NCBI RefSeq assembly: GCF_002760665.1
Contig: NZ_PDOB01000001.1
Coordinates: 62,001-126,000, forward strand
Source: Massilia psychrophila
GTDB lineage: Bacteria > Pseudomonadota > Gammaproteobacteria > Burkholderiales > Burkholderiaceae_D
Length of the DNA stretch: 64,000 bases
Direction: 5' to 3'
This document shows, in pieces, positions 28,611 to 40,332 of this stretch. The translations under genes were made by a program, and so were the position numbers. Positions within the stretch are counted from its first letter, which is position 1. Each line of letters opens with the position of its first letter. The notes below the pieces were generated by a model. That model ran no database searches and was not told where the DNA came from. It saw nothing but the letters and a program-made list of their open reading frames with translations.

Positions 28611-29224
28611 ACGGATTCTCCAGAAGGGGTGGCGGCAGCCGGTTTGCAAGTGACCTTGATGTTGGCGATTTCTGCCGTGCCCATGGTGTTGACGCCATTC
28701 TCGACGCTGCAGGTGCGCCCGCTCGGCTGGGTCAGCACGGTGACGCCATACGGCGCGCCATCGGCAACCTGACTCATCTTGAAACCGATGGTGGCGCCCG
28801 GAGCTCCGGCTGTCACCGTAGCGCGATCCGAGCCGTTCACCAGCACCAGGCTGCCGCTGTCGAGGCCTGTGATCGTGCCTCCGAGGTCGTAGGTGTTGGT
28901 GGCGCAGGTGATGATGATCGACGTGATGTTGAACGCACCCGACTTTCCCTTGTTGTCCGCCAGGGTGCATTTGGCGCCGGTTGGCTGGGTCGCGATCTTG
29001 ACCTCGAATTCCTCGTCGTTGCCGATCAGCTCATGGAAGGCGAACGTGGTCGTGCCGGCCGCGATGGGAAGCAGGGGGCCATTCTTGTTCTGCAGCACCA
29101 GCCCAGGCTTGAACAGGCCGTCGATTCTACCGCCCAACAACAGGTTGCCGCTGCTGCCACCGCACGCGGCAAGGCTCAAGGCGCACGCGAGCGCGACGCT
29201 CGCACGCAGGGTCAGACTTTTCAT
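28607..29224 (-). CDS. repeat-containing lipoprotein, first of a pair
   Basis: A 205-residue lipoprotein of exactly the same length as its downstream neighbour. The signal ends LSLAAC (lipobox, lipidated Cys21) followed by a GGSSGN linker. Two tandem units follow: LGGRIDGLFKPGLVLQNKNG and LGGTITGLDSGSLVLVNGSD, each ending with paired cysteines and a TQP-x-G motif. The two genes appear to be a tandem duplication that has diverged. It is probably transcribed from a promoter in 29225-29330. No function assigned. Confidence 0.8.
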   Translation of the reverse strand: MKSLTLRASVALACALSLAACGGSSGNLLLGGRIDGLFKPGLVLQNKNGPLLPIAAGTTTFAFHELIGNDEEFEVKIATQPTGAKCTLADNKGKSGAFNITSIIITCATNTYDLGGTITGLDSGSLVLVNGSDRATVTAGAPGATIGFKMSQVADGAPYGVTVLTQPSGRTCSVENGVNTMGTAEIANIKVTCKPAAATPSGESV

Positions 29225-29429
29225 GTTTTCTCCAAGAACAGACAGGGTAGGGCGGGAATGGCTGGTGCCGAAGCCGCGAAACAGACAATTTGGTCGTCAT
29301 TTTAGTGCATTTGCCAACGACACCGCCATTCCTCATGTATCACGTTGTAACGCCCTGGCCGCCGATTTGATTTTCCAGCGCAGCATCGCTATGCTGGAGT
29401 TGCCGTCACTTCCATTCGCCGCCGTCGCC

Positions 29430-30161
29430 ATGACTGAGTCCAATCCTGATACCAATCGCCCCGCCTGGCCGAAAGCCGTCTTGTTCGACCTCGACGACAC
29501 GCTGTGGCCGATCGGGCCCGTCATCGCCCAGGCCGAGCTGACCTTGTACGCATGGCTGCTGCTGCACGCGCCGCAGGTGGCGGCGCTTCACTCGATCGAC
29601 AGCCTGCGCCAGGCCAGGCTGGAACTGATGGCGCGCCGGCCCGAATACCACCTCGACCTGGGCCAACTGAGGCGCGCCGGCCTGCACGCCGCCTTCGAGC
29701 AGGCCGGCGAGGACAGCGCCAAGGTCGAGTTGGCAATGGCGTGTTTCTTCGCCGCCCGCAACGCCGTCGCGCTGTACGATGACGTGTTGCCCGGCCTCGA
29801 ACGGCTCGGCCGGCAGGTGCTGATCGGTTCTATTTCGAACGGCAACGCCGACCTGCGCGCGATCGGCCTGTCGCACCATTTCAAGGTGTCGGTCGCGGCG
29901 CACGAGCTCGGGTACGCCAAGCCGGATGCGGCGATCTTCCTGGCCGCCTGCCGCGCCCTTGACGTGGCGCCGCAGGACGCGGTCTACGTCGGCGACGACG
30001 TGCTGCTCGACGTGCGCGGCGCCCAGCAGGCAGGATTGCGCGCCGTCTGGCTCAACCGCACCGGCAGCGCGCGCCACCTGGAGCACGGTGTGGTGCCGGA
30101 CGCGATCTGCGCCGATTTCGGTGAGTTGCTCGACTGGCTACGGCGCGCGCATGACTGCTGA
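29430..30161 (+). CDS. HAD-superfamily hydrolase
   Basis: A 243-residue phosphatase-like protein. Motif I is FDLDDTLWP, with the nucleophile and acid/base Asp two residues apart. Motif II Ser/Thr is in LIGSISNGNAD, the motif III Lys is in GYAKPDAAIF, and motif IV is VYVGDDVLLDV. An all-helical C1 cap lies between motifs I and II. Substrate is probably a small phosphorylated metabolite. An alternative ATG at 29391 would add 13 residues. It precedes hrcA on the same strand by 129 bp. Confidence 0.88.
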   Translation: MTESNPDTNRPAWPKAVLFDLDDTLWPIGPVIAQAELTLYAWLLLHAPQVAALHSIDSLRQARLELMARRPEYHLDLGQLRRAGLHAAFEQAGEDSAKVELAMACFFAARNAVALYDDVLPGLERLGRQVLIGSISNGNADLRAIGLSHHFKVSVAAHELGYAKPDAAIFLAACRALDVAPQDAVYVGDDVLLDVRGAQQAGLRAVWLNRTGSARHLEHGVVPDAICADFGELLDWLRRAHDC

Positions 30162-30290
30162 CGTTTGCTGCACCCAGCCGCACAGGCGGCAGTGTAGCGT
30201 GCATAATGGGGGCGCCAGGAGGGTGTTCGCCTGGCCGCCAGGCCCGCACCATACCGACCACCGCACCATCACCGTACGAACACCGTAAAA

Positions 30291-31310
30291 ATGCTACTCG
30301 ATACCCGTGCTCAAACCCTGTTGAAGGCGCTCGTCGAGCGCTACATCGCCGACGGCCAGCCGGTCGGCTCGCGCGCGCTGTCGAAGATTTCGGGGCTCGA
30401 CCTGTCGCCGGCGACCATCCGCAACATCATGTCCGACCTCGAGGAAATGGGCTATGTTTCCAGCCCTCATACATCGGCTGGCCGCATCCCGACCCCGCGC
30501 GGCTACCGCATTTTCGTCGACACCTTGCTGACGGTACAGCACATCGACGAGCACGCGGTCGACGCCCGCATGCGCCTGCAATCGCAGCACCAGCCGCAAA
30601 AAATCATTTCGAACGCGGCGCAGATGCTGTCGTCGCTGTCGCAGTTCGCCGGCGTGGTACTGTCGCCGCGGCGCGAATCGGTGTTCCAGCAGATCGAATT
30701 TTTGCGCCTGTCCGAAAAACGCATCCTGCTGGTGATCGTCGATCCGCGCGGCGACGTCCAGAACCGCATGCTGCTGACCGACGTCGACTATACCCCGAGC
30801 CAACTGGTGCAGTCGGCCAACTACATCAACCAGAACTATGGCGGCCTGTCGTTCGAGCAGGTGCGCGCCCGCGTCACGGGCGAGCTGCGCCAGCTGAGCG
30901 ACGACATGAGCCGGCTGATGCAGGCGGCGGTGGAGGCGGGCAGCGAAGCGATGACCGATCATTCGGACGACATGGTGATCTCGGGCGAGCGCAACTTGCT
31001 GTCGGTGTCGGATTTATCGTCGAACATGACGTCGCTGCGCCAGATGTTCGAGATGTTCGAGCAAAAAACGGGGCTCATGCAGCTGCTCGACTTTTCCAGC
31101 AAGGCCACCGGCGTGCAGATTTTTATTGGCGGCGAATCGAACCTGGTGCCGATGGACGAAATGAGCGTGGTCACCGCACCCTACGAAGTGAACGGGCGCA
31201 TCGTCGGCACCTTGGGGGTGATCGGCCCGACCCGCATGGCGTACGAACGGGTGATCCCGATTGTCGACATCACTGCCAAGCTGCTGTCGAATGCGCTGAG
31301 CCACAGCTGA
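30291..31310 (+). CDS. hrcA: heat-inducible transcription repressor HrcA
   Basis: A 339-residue repressor with an N-terminal winged helix ([34 protein letters not shown] region), a central GAF-like dimerisation domain and the C-terminal segment [20 protein letters not shown] typical of HrcA. It binds CIRCE operators upstream of groESL or dnaK-type operons and is kept active by GroEL. No CIRCE element was seen nearby, and grpE/dnaK are not adjacent here, so its targets lie outside the window. Confidence 0.95.
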   Translation: MLLDTRAQTLLKALVERYIADGQPVGSRALSKISGLDLSPATIRNIMSDLEEMGYVSSPHTSAGRIPTPRGYRIFVDTLLTVQHIDEHAVDARMRLQSQHQPQKIISNAAQMLSSLSQFAGVVLSPRRESVFQQIEFLRLSEKRILLVIVDPRGDVQNRMLLTDVDYTPSQLVQSANYINQNYGGLSFEQVRARVTGELRQLSDDMSRLMQAAVEAGSEAMTDHSDDMVISGERNLLSVSDLSSNMTSLRQMFEMFEQKTGLMQLLDFSSKATGVQIFIGGESNLVPMDEMSVVTAPYEVNGRIVGTLGVIGPTRMAYERVIPIVDITAKLLSNALSHS

Positions 31311-31414
31311 TTTTTCTCGCCGCCCGGCGTTTGCCATGCCGCGCCAGGAACTATGGGCATGCGGCCATCATCCAACCTCCACACGGCCAATCGAGCTGGC
31401 GGCGAGGAGCAACG

Positions 31415-32629
31415 ATGAACACTATTCAGGCAATATGGACCGGTAGCGCCGGCATGATGATCTTGCTGGCAAGCGGTTGCAACAGCAACAATGCTAACGA
31501 CGAGGCGCCGGCCGACCCGGCCACGATCGAGCAGGGCAAACAGATTTTCCGTTTCGACACCTTTGGCGACGAAAGGCAGTGGAGCGATACCTGGCGGCTG
31601 CACGAAGTAATCCCGGCGGCGGTTGACCCGGTGACGGCGCTGGCGGTTGGCCTGAAGGTCGATGCCGAAGCGTTGCCGGCGGCAGTGGTAAAGGGCATCC
31701 AGGATGGCAGCGTCGACCTGAAAAGCCCAGCGACAACGGTCGCGCTGCTCAAGCTCAATGCGGTTGTCGGCTTGGTCGGCAAGGTGGAAACGGTCAGCGG
31801 CAAGGACACGTTGACGCGGGTCGGCGTCACTTGCGCGCTGTGCCACTCGACGGTGGACAATTCGTTTGCCCCGGGAATTGGCAAGCGGCTCGACGGCTGG
31901 GCCAATCGCGACCTTAATCCCGGCGCCATCATCGCACTGTCGCCGGCGCTCAGCGACGCCGTCAAGGTCGTCTACAATTCCTGGGGCAAGGGCAAGTACG
32001 ACCCGCGCTTCAATCTCGATGGCAAGAACGGCCCGCAGGCGATACCGCCTGCGTATGGGCTCAAGGGCATTCACCGCATCACCTCGACCGGCGACGGCGA
32101 CGACGTTGCCTACTGGAACCGCTATGTCGCAGTGACCCAGATGGGTGGACAGGGATCGTTTTCGGATAGTCGCCTCGGCGTGAGCGTTACCTACGGCACG
32201 CTTGACTTGGTCAGCGCGAAACTGCCGGCGCTGCAGGCTTATCAGCTCTCGCTGGAGGCGCCGGCACCGCCGCCGGGAAGCTTCGACGTTGCCGCCGCTA
32301 GCCGCGGCAAGCTGGTGTTTTCCAGCCGCGGGCAATGCATCAGCTGCCACAGCGGTGCTCAATTTACCGATGCCAACATGCGACTGCATCCGGTCTCCGA
32401 CGTCGTCAGCGAGCCGGAACCGGGCGGCGCGCCGAGCTATGCGTCGCGCAGCGCCACCAAAATGTACCGCACCGCGCCGCTGCGCGGGCTGTGGCAGCAC
32501 GCACCCTATTTCCATAATGGCAGCGCGGCCACGCTGGGCGATGTCGTGACAACTTACAACACTCGCAAAGCGCTCGGCCTGAGCGCGGCCGAAATTGCCG
32601 ACCTGACCGAGTACCTCAAGTCGATTTGA
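31415..32629 (+). CDS. di-haem c-type cytochrome, cytochrome c peroxidase-like
   Basis: A 404-residue exported protein. The N-terminal hydrophobic stretch ends LLASGCNSNN, possibly a lipobox. Two haem-binding motifs, CALCH at residue 140 and CISCH at 308, mark two c-type domains. The C-terminal APYFHNGSAATLGDVVTTYN block is the form found in di-haem peroxidases of the CcpA/MauG group. It probably acts in the periplasm in electron transfer or peroxide reduction. The ATG is set by a GAGGAG site 5-10 bp upstream. No partner cytochrome gene is adjacent. Confidence 0.8.
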   Translation: MNTIQAIWTGSAGMMILLASGCNSNNANDEAPADPATIEQGKQIFRFDTFGDERQWSDTWRLHEVIPAAVDPVTALAVGLKVDAEALPAAVVKGIQDGSVDLKSPATTVALLKLNAVVGLVGKVETVSGKDTLTRVGVTCALCHSTVDNSFAPGIGKRLDGWANRDLNPGAIIALSPALSDAVKVVYNSWGKGKYDPRFNLDGKNGPQAIPPAYGLKGIHRITSTGDGDDVAYWNRYVAVTQMGGQGSFSDSRLGVSVTYGTLDLVSAKLPALQAYQLSLEAPAPPPGSFDVAAASRGKLVFSSRGQCISCHSGAQFTDANMRLHPVSDVVSEPEPGGAPSYASRSATKMYRTAPLRGLWQHAPYFHNGSAATLGDVVTTYNTRKALGLSAAEIADLTEYLKSI

Positions 32630-32675
32630 CGATGCGCCCCGGCTTGTTGATCTGACCACGCCAAACCGGCGAGTC

Positions 32676-33104
32676 TCAATGCCGGTGCGGGCAGGCCGGC
32701 TTGATGCAGTTGCCGTAAATCGCCAGCGCATGCTCGGCAATATTGAAGCCGCGCTCGACGGCGATCATGTGCTGGCGCGACTCGATTTCCTCGTCGAAGA
32801 ATTCTTCCACGCGCCCGCAGTCCAGGCACACCAGGTGATCGTGGTGGGAGCCGGCGTTCAGTTCAAAAATGGCCTTGCCGGTTTCGAAGTGGTTACGATT
32901 GAGCAAGCCGGCTTGTTCGAACTGGGTCAGCACCCGGTACACGGTGGCCAGGCCGACGTCGAGGTTTTCGGTCAGCAGGGTTTTGTAGACATCTTCGGCG
33001 GTCAGGTGCCGCACTTCGCTGTTCTGGAAAATCTCGAGAATTTTCAGTCGGGGCAGGGTTGCCTTCAGGCCGCTCGCCTTGAGGTCGCTAGGATTGTTAC
33101 TCAT
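32676..33104 (-). CDS. fur: ferric uptake regulator
   Basis: A 142-residue Fe(II)-dependent repressor. The winged-helix domain includes [26 protein letters not shown]. The dimerisation and metal domain has [16 protein letters not shown], with a CxxC zinc site and His metal ligands, and a second Cys pair near the C-terminus (CIKPAC). It should control the Fur boxes found near bfd and feoA in this window. Divergence from bamE with a 78-bp spacer is a conserved betaproteobacterial arrangement. Confidence 0.96.
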   Translation of the reverse strand: MSNNPSDLKASGLKATLPRLKILEIFQNSEVRHLTAEDVYKTLLTENLDVGLATVYRVLTQFEQAGLLNRNHFETGKAIFELNAGSHHDHLVCLDCGRVEEFFDEEIESRQHMIAVERGFNIAEHALAIYGNCIKPACPHRH

Positions 33105-33182
33105 GTTTGTTGCTCGTAGATTAGGATAGTGCTTTATGATATAGCGTTTTGGAGCTAGCGCTCAAACGTTTTGAGGTCACCT

Positions 33183-33785
33183 ATGCGCGTCAAGAATGTT
33201 GTTTTGCACCGTTTTAACAGCCGTGCCCCGCTCGTGGCGGCCGCCATGTGCGCCGTGCTGACGCTGTCCGGCTGCGCCGCATGGCGTAACCAGACCCGGC
33301 CCGCAGCGCCCGTCTCGACCTCGCCGGCGGCCCTCGCCGCCGACGCCGGCAAGGCCGCCGCCGCTGCCAACGCCGGCGCGCAGACCAGCACCGTGACGAA
33401 ACTGCAAAAATTCCTGTGGGTACTGTCGCCTTACCGTCCGGATATCCAGCAGGGCAACTTCATTTCCCAGGAAATGCTGGCCCAGCTGAAAGTCGGCCAG
33501 ACCCGTGAGCAGGTCAAGTTCATCTTTGGCACGCCGCTGCTGACGGACGTGTTCCACGCGAATCGCTGGGACTATCCGTTTTACTTGACGCGCGGCAATG
33601 GCGAACTGACCCAGGCCCGCGTGACCGTCTATTTTAAAGACGACAAGGTGGAAAAATTCGATGGCGGCAATCTGCCGACCGAAAAAGAATACATCGCACG
33701 CATCGCCGGTCCGGCCAAGGTCACCGCCAAAGAGGCGCCGAAAAAAGAAGAAGCCGGCTCGGCCAGCATCCAGATCAATAAATAA
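33183..33785 (+). CDS. bamE: outer-membrane assembly lipoprotein BamE
   Basis: A 200-residue lipoprotein of the SmpA/OmlA family. Lipobox LTLSGC is followed by a long Ala/Pro-rich linker (residues 33-75), then the BamE fold with YRPDIQQGNFISQEMLAQLK and VGQTREQVKFIFGTPLL, the conserved signature. The charged tail after about 180 (KEAPKKEEAG) is an extension of the family. It stabilises BamD in the beta-barrel assembly complex. The ATG at 33183 is used; an upstream TTG gives only a short extension. dapB follows 12 bp later. Confidence 0.93.
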   Translation: MRVKNVVLHRFNSRAPLVAAAMCAVLTLSGCAAWRNQTRPAAPVSTSPAALAADAGKAAAAANAGAQTSTVTKLQKFLWVLSPYRPDIQQGNFISQEMLAQLKVGQTREQVKFIFGTPLLTDVFHANRWDYPFYLTRGNGELTQARVTVYFKDDKVEKFDGGNLPTEKEYIARIAGPAKVTAKEAPKKEEAGSASIQINK

Positions 33786-33797
33786 GCGGCGTCCACC

Positions 33798-34601
33798 ATG
33801 ACCGAATTGAAAATAGCGATTGCCGGCGCCAGCGGGCGGATGGGCAAAATGCTGGTCGAGGCAATCGCCGCGGCGAGCGACGTGCGTCTGTCCGGCGCGC
33901 TCGACGTTGCAGGTTCGCCCGCGCTCGGCCACGACGCCGGGGCGTTTCTCGGCCGGCCGGCCGGAGTGGCGATCACGTCAAGCCTGGCCACCGCGCTGGC
34001 CGGGGCGCGCTGCCTGATCGACTTCACCCGCCCCGAGGGCACGCTGGCCCACCTGGCTTACTGCGCCGAGCACGGCATCGCGATGGTCATCGGCACCACC
34101 GGCTTCGACGACGCCGGCAAGGCGGCCATTCGTCAAGCGGCCGAAAAGACCGCCATCGTGTTCGCGCCCAACATGAGCGTCGGCGTCAACGTCACCCTCA
34201 AGCTGCTCGAGATGGCCGCAAAAAGTTTCGCCGAAGGCTACGACATCGAAATCGTCGAAGCCCACCACCGCCACAAGGTCGATGCGCCGTCCGGCACCGC
34301 TTTGATGATGGGTGAAGTGATCGCCGGCGCGCTCGGGCGCGACTTGAAGCAATGCGCCGTGTACGGGCGCGAAGGCGTCACCGGCGCGCGCGATCCGTCC
34401 ACCATCGGTTTTGCCACCATCCGCGGCGGCGACATCGTCGGCGACCATACCGTGCTGTTTGCCGGCGACGGCGAGCGCATCGAAATCAGCCACAAGTCGA
34501 GTAGCCGCGTCACCTACGCCCACGGCGCCCTGCGCGCCGCGCGCTTTTTGGCCGACAAGTCGAGCGGGCTGTACGACATGCGGGACGTGCTGGGTCTGTG
34601 A
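33798..34601 (+). CDS. dapB: 4-hydroxy-tetrahydrodipicolinate reductase
   Basis: A 267-residue NAD(P)H-dependent reductase of lysine/diaminopimelate synthesis. The N-terminal nucleotide-binding loop is [13 protein letters not shown]; the catalytic motif is [16 protein letters not shown], with the His pair and the Lys contacting substrate. GTTGFDD and NMSVGVN segments are also diagnostic. It follows bamE closely and is followed by an accessory insert rather than carAB or other housekeeping genes. Confidence 0.96.
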   Translation: MTELKIAIAGASGRMGKMLVEAIAAASDVRLSGALDVAGSPALGHDAGAFLGRPAGVAITSSLATALAGARCLIDFTRPEGTLAHLAYCAEHGIAMVIGTTGFDDAGKAAIRQAAEKTAIVFAPNMSVGVNVTLKLLEMAAKSFAEGYDIEIVEAHHRHKVDAPSGTALMMGEVIAGALGRDLKQCAVYGREGVTGARDPSTIGFATIRGGDIVGDHTVLFAGDGERIEISHKSSSRVTYAHGALRAARFLADKSSGLYDMRDVLGL

Positions 34602-34638
34602 GCGGGCCCGTGGTCTGCACCAGTAACAGGAGAAAAAC

Positions 34639-34965
34639 ATGGCAAGTGCCGCAATCAACGGGGCCGCAATCGACGGCTGGGACAGTTTTCATGCCGCGAG
34701 CAAGGCCGCCTTCGGCTTTCCGCAAGCGTACTCCAATACGATGGACGCCTGGGTCGATTGCCTGAGTTACCTGCGCGACGCCGACGGCATGAGCAAATTT
34801 CGCTTGAAGCCAAACGAAGTGCTCGAGATTGTCATCGACAATGCGGCGGCGCTGCGCGAAAAAGCGCCCGAGCTGCTCGAGGAAGTGACGTACTGCGTCG
34901 CCGGCATCAACGAACGGTATGCCGACTATGGCGAAAAGCCGGCACTGGCGCTGGTGCTACGGTAA
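34639..34965 (+). CDS. barstar-family protein
   Basis: A 108-residue acidic protein with the layout of barstar, the barnase inhibitor: a starting I-D-G-W-D-S-F helix, the conserved GFPQAYSNTMDAWVDCLSYL region (barstar's hallmark LGFPxYxGxNxDALWDCL), and a C-terminal strand (PALALVLR). The usual Gly after Tyr is Ser here. A GGAG site precedes the ATG. Barstar proteins inhibit RNases; here no RNase gene is adjacent. It converges with the M15-like peptidase 18 bp away but is probably not its immunity protein, since it is cytosolic and that peptidase acts on peptidoglycan. Confidence 0.8.
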   Translation: MASAAINGAAIDGWDSFHAASKAAFGFPQAYSNTMDAWVDCLSYLRDADGMSKFRLKPNEVLEIVIDNAAALREKAPELLEEVTYCVAGINERYADYGEKPALALVLR

Positions 34966-34983
34966 GTGCGCGGCCGATATCGG

Positions 34984-35619
34984 CTAGTGGCCGTTGATTG
35001 ACCAGTGCGGCTTGTCCTTGGTGCCGCCCGCATACTTGACGACGCCGTAGCCCAGGCCCACCGCGTGCAGCTGCGGGTTCATGCCGGTGCGCGGCTCGGA
35101 GGCAATGTCGACACGCGCGCCGTTGTGCGTTTTTATCGATAACGTCCTGCTCCATTCGATCGTCATGTCGATCGCCTCGCCGCTCGCATGCAGCGTGTTG
35201 AGGGACGGGGCGACATCGGCGCGCAGGTGGCCGATGCAGAACCCCTCCACCATCGCCGTGCAAGCGCCGATCGAGGCAGCCAGGCTCGGATGCGCCCATT
35301 GGATCGGCACCCCCGCCATGGCCGGCACGCGCGTGGGCGAGAGATCATTGCGCATCACCTGGTGGGCCCAATGCATCAGGTAAGCGCGCTGTTTGGGCCG
35401 CAAGGTGCTGGAGATGTGAACGCTGGCCCCGGCGCCGGCCAGCGCCGCCAGGAAGTTCTCGACGGCGACGCGAAACACCGGGTCGAGGTCGTGCGTCAGC
35501 CGGCTTCCCGGGAAGCGCGCCACCCACTGCGGGCCGCTCAATTCATGCCTGGTTTGGTGGGCAAAAAAGTCGGCGGACGGCGTACTGTCGGTTGTCGGTG
35601 GGCGCGGTGCGGTCGTCAT
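34984..35619 (-). CDS. M15-like peptidoglycan peptidase, probable T6SS effector
   Basis: A 211-residue protein with no signal peptide. It shows the metallopeptidase M15/VanY-type layout: SSTLRPKQRAYLMHWA (residues 70-85), the zinc motif HASGEAID (His144, Asp151) and the third ligand His205 in KPHW near the C-terminus. Such enzymes cut stem-peptide bonds. It lies 41 bp downstream of a PAAR gene on the same strand, and PAAR proteins carry effectors on the type VI spike, so delivery to rival periplasm is inferred. No periplasmic immunity gene is visible beside it. A prophage endolysin origin is an alternative. Confidence 0.7.
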   Translation of the reverse strand: MTTAPRPPTTDSTPSADFFAHQTRHELSGPQWVARFPGSRLTHDLDPVFRVAVENFLAALAGAGASVHISSTLRPKQRAYLMHWAHQVMRNDLSPTRVPAMAGVPIQWAHPSLAASIGACTAMVEGFCIGHLRADVAPSLNTLHASGEAIDMTIEWSRTLSIKTHNGARVDIASEPRTGMNPQLHAVGLGYGVVKYAGGTKDKPHWSINGH

Positions 35620-35660
35620 GGCGGTGAGCCTCGGTTGGCGGCAGGCAGCGCAATTGCCAG

Positions 35661-35924
35661 CTACCCGACCGTGTCGGTAAACTGGCCGGCGACGAGTACC
35701 GCGCCGCACGCCGTTTTCATGCCGGCCAGGGCGACGCCCTTGCCATACAGGCTGGTGACCGGCGCCCCGTCGACGATGGGGTAGGTGCCTTTGCACTGCG
35801 GGCACGAGGTCTTGTGGCCGAGGTAGGCAATCGGCTTGCCATGGCAAATGTCGACGGCTGAACCTTCGATGACGGTGCCGCCGTGGCGGGTTTTGTCGCC
35901 TTGCCGGATGATTTCGCCTGCCAT
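35661..35924 (-). CDS. PAAR-domain protein (T6SS spike tip)
   Basis: An 87-residue stand-alone PAAR protein. It has the N-terminal GDKTRHGGTVIEGS motif, repeated short beta-hairpins with conserved Gly, His and Cys residues (ICHGKPIAYLGHKTSCPQC) and the MKTACGAVLV C-terminal strand, as in zinc-binding PAAR cones. It caps the VgrG trimer of the type VI secretion tube. No vgrG, hcp or structural T6SS genes are in the window, so it must depend on a distant machine. The neighbouring peptidase is its likely cargo. Confidence 0.88.
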   Translation of the reverse strand: MAGEIIRQGDKTRHGGTVIEGSAVDICHGKPIAYLGHKTSCPQCKGTYPIVDGAPVTSLYGKGVALAGMKTACGAVLVAGQFTDTVG

Positions 35925-36065
35925 GTTGCCCCCCCGTGGTAGTTCGCAGGCAGCAAAGCCGGCCTGCAGTGATCAGTATGATTGAGCAAGGCGGCGTCGA
36001 TTTGACCGGATCGGCACGGCAGCCGGGTTGTCGATCTGCGCTGCGCGGTCCTGGCCTGGCCTTGA

Positions 36066-38765
<2,700 letters not shown>

Positions 38766-38768
38766 GCG

Positions 38769-39293
38769 ATGACTATTTTGCCAACCTCGATTGTGCGCGC
38801 CGGCGCCCTGTTTTTTGGCCCCCTGTTGCTGGCGCTGGCCTTGTCGAGCTGCGGCTTTCAGCTGCGCGGCTCGAACGGCCAGTACCACATGCCGTTCCAG
38901 AGCATCTACCTGGGTTTTTCCGAGACCTCGCCGCTCGGCGTCGAACTACGGCGCAACCTGCGCGGCGGCGATGCGGTCGTGGTCGCCGATCCGGCCAAGG
39001 CCGACGCCAAGCTCGACGTACTGTCGGAAACGCGCGGCAAGGCGATCCTGTCGCTCAACAGCCAGGGCCGGGTGCGCGAATACCTGCTGACCTATACGCT
39101 GGTGTTTCGCGTGCGCGACGCCAAGGACGCCGAAATGCTCGGCGCCACCGAGATCAGTTTGAAGCGCTCGATCGCTTTCAACGAGACCCAGGTGCTGGCG
39201 AAGGAATCCGAAGAAGCGCTGCTGTACCGCGACATGCAGTCCGACCTGGTCCAGCAGATCCTGCGCCGCCTGGCCGCCATCAAGCGCGTGTAA
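38769..39293 (+). CDS. lptE: LPS-assembly lipoprotein LptE
   Basis: A 174-residue lipoprotein. The signal ends ALALSSC (lipobox), and the mature start CGFQLRGSNG is the standard LptE opening. It plugs the LptD barrel at the outer membrane and helps present LPS. It is located between leuS and holA, the conserved position for this gene in proteobacteria. It pairs functionally with lptD at 21957. Confidence 0.94.
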   Translation: MTILPTSIVRAGALFFGPLLLALALSSCGFQLRGSNGQYHMPFQSIYLGFSETSPLGVELRRNLRGGDAVVVADPAKADAKLDVLSETRGKAILSLNSQGRVREYLLTYTLVFRVRDAKDAEMLGATEISLKRSIAFNETQVLAKESEEALLYRDMQSDLVQQILRRLAAIKRV

Positions 39294-39302
39294 GGATTAC
39301 CG

Positions 39303-40316
39303 ATGCAATTGCGCGTTGATGGACTCGAAGCTCACCTCGCCAGGACGATCGCGCCGCTGTACGTGATCACCAGCGACGAGCATTTGCTGGCGCTGGAGGC
39401 GGCCGACAAGATCCGCCGCGCCGCCCGCGCCAACGGCTACTCGGAGCGCGACGTCCTTACCGTCGAGCGCAATTTCAAGTGGGGCGAGCTGCTGGCGGCG
39501 AACCAGGCGATGTCGCTGTTCGGCGACAAGAAACTGATCGAGCTGCGCATCCCGACCGGCAAACCGGGCAAGGACGGCGGCGCTGCGCTGCAAAGCTACG
39601 CCAAGGACCTCAGCCCCGACAACCTGACCCTGATCACGCTGCCCAAGCTGGACTGGCAGACCGCCAAGGCGGCCTGGGTTGCCAGCCTGCAGCAGGGCGC
39701 CGTGTACATCGAGATCCCAAGCATCGAGCGCGCCGCGCTGCCGGGCTGGATCGGTGTGCGCCTCGCCGCGCAAGGCCAGAGCGTGGACCGCCCGGGTCTT
39801 GACTTCATCGCCGACCGGGTCGAAGGCAACCTGCTGGCGGCGCACCAGGAAATCCTCAAGCTCGGCTTGTTGCACGACGCCGGCAAACTGACGTTCGAGC
39901 AGGTCCAGGACGCGGTGCTGAACGTGGCGCGCTACGACGTCTTCAAGCTGTCCGAGGCAATGCTGGCCGGGGATACCGCGCGCCTGGTGCGCATGCTCGA
40001 AGGCTTGAAGGGCGAGGGCGAGGCGCTGCCGCTGGTACTGTGGGCGGTGGCCGACGAAATCCGCACGCTGTTGAAACTGAAAGCGGCGACGGCGAACGGC
40101 CGCCCGCTTGGCGAAGTGCTCAAGGAATACCGCATCTGGGGCGCCAAAGAACGCCTGATGGCGCCGGCGCTGCGCCGCATCGCGCTGGAGACGCTGGAAC
40201 AAGGCTTGCAGGACGCCGCCCAGGTCGACAAGATGATCAAGGGATTGCGCGCCAAAGATTTTGCCGGCGACGCATGGGACGCCATGCTGCAGCTGGCATT
40301 AAAGGTGGCGCGCTAA
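39303..40316 (+). CDS. holA: DNA polymerase III subunit delta
   Basis: A 337-residue clamp-loader subunit. It begins with the delta N-terminal domain ([22 protein letters not shown]) and continues with an AAA+-like fold lacking a Walker A motif, as expected for delta. The C-terminal collar domain contains [19 protein letters not shown]. Delta opens the beta clamp during loading. It lies 9 bp after lptE, and its position supports the assignment. Confidence 0.94.
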   Translation: MQLRVDGLEAHLARTIAPLYVITSDEHLLALEAADKIRRAARANGYSERDVLTVERNFKWGELLAANQAMSLFGDKKLIELRIPTGKPGKDGGAALQSYAKDLSPDNLTLITLPKLDWQTAKAAWVASLQQGAVYIEIPSIERAALPGWIGVRLAAQGQSVDRPGLDFIADRVEGNLLAAHQEILKLGLLHDAGKLTFEQVQDAVLNVARYDVFKLSEAMLAGDTARLVRMLEGLKGEGEALPLVLWAVADEIRTLLKLKAATANGRPLGEVLKEYRIWGAKERLMAPALRRIALETLEQGLQDAAQVDKMIKGLRAKDFAGDAWDAMLQLALKVAR

Positions 40317-40332
40317 GCCAGTCCGAATCAAC

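Noticed and set aside
30161-30290. CIRCE operator near hrcA
   Set aside because: No TTAGCACTC-N9-GAGTGCTAA or close variant is present in the upstream region.
34639-35619. Barstar-like protein as the immunity partner of the M15-like peptidase
   Set aside because: Barstar inhibits cytosolic RNases and this protein has no signal peptide, while the peptidase acts on peptidoglycan in the periplasm; the genes are convergent rather than in one operon.
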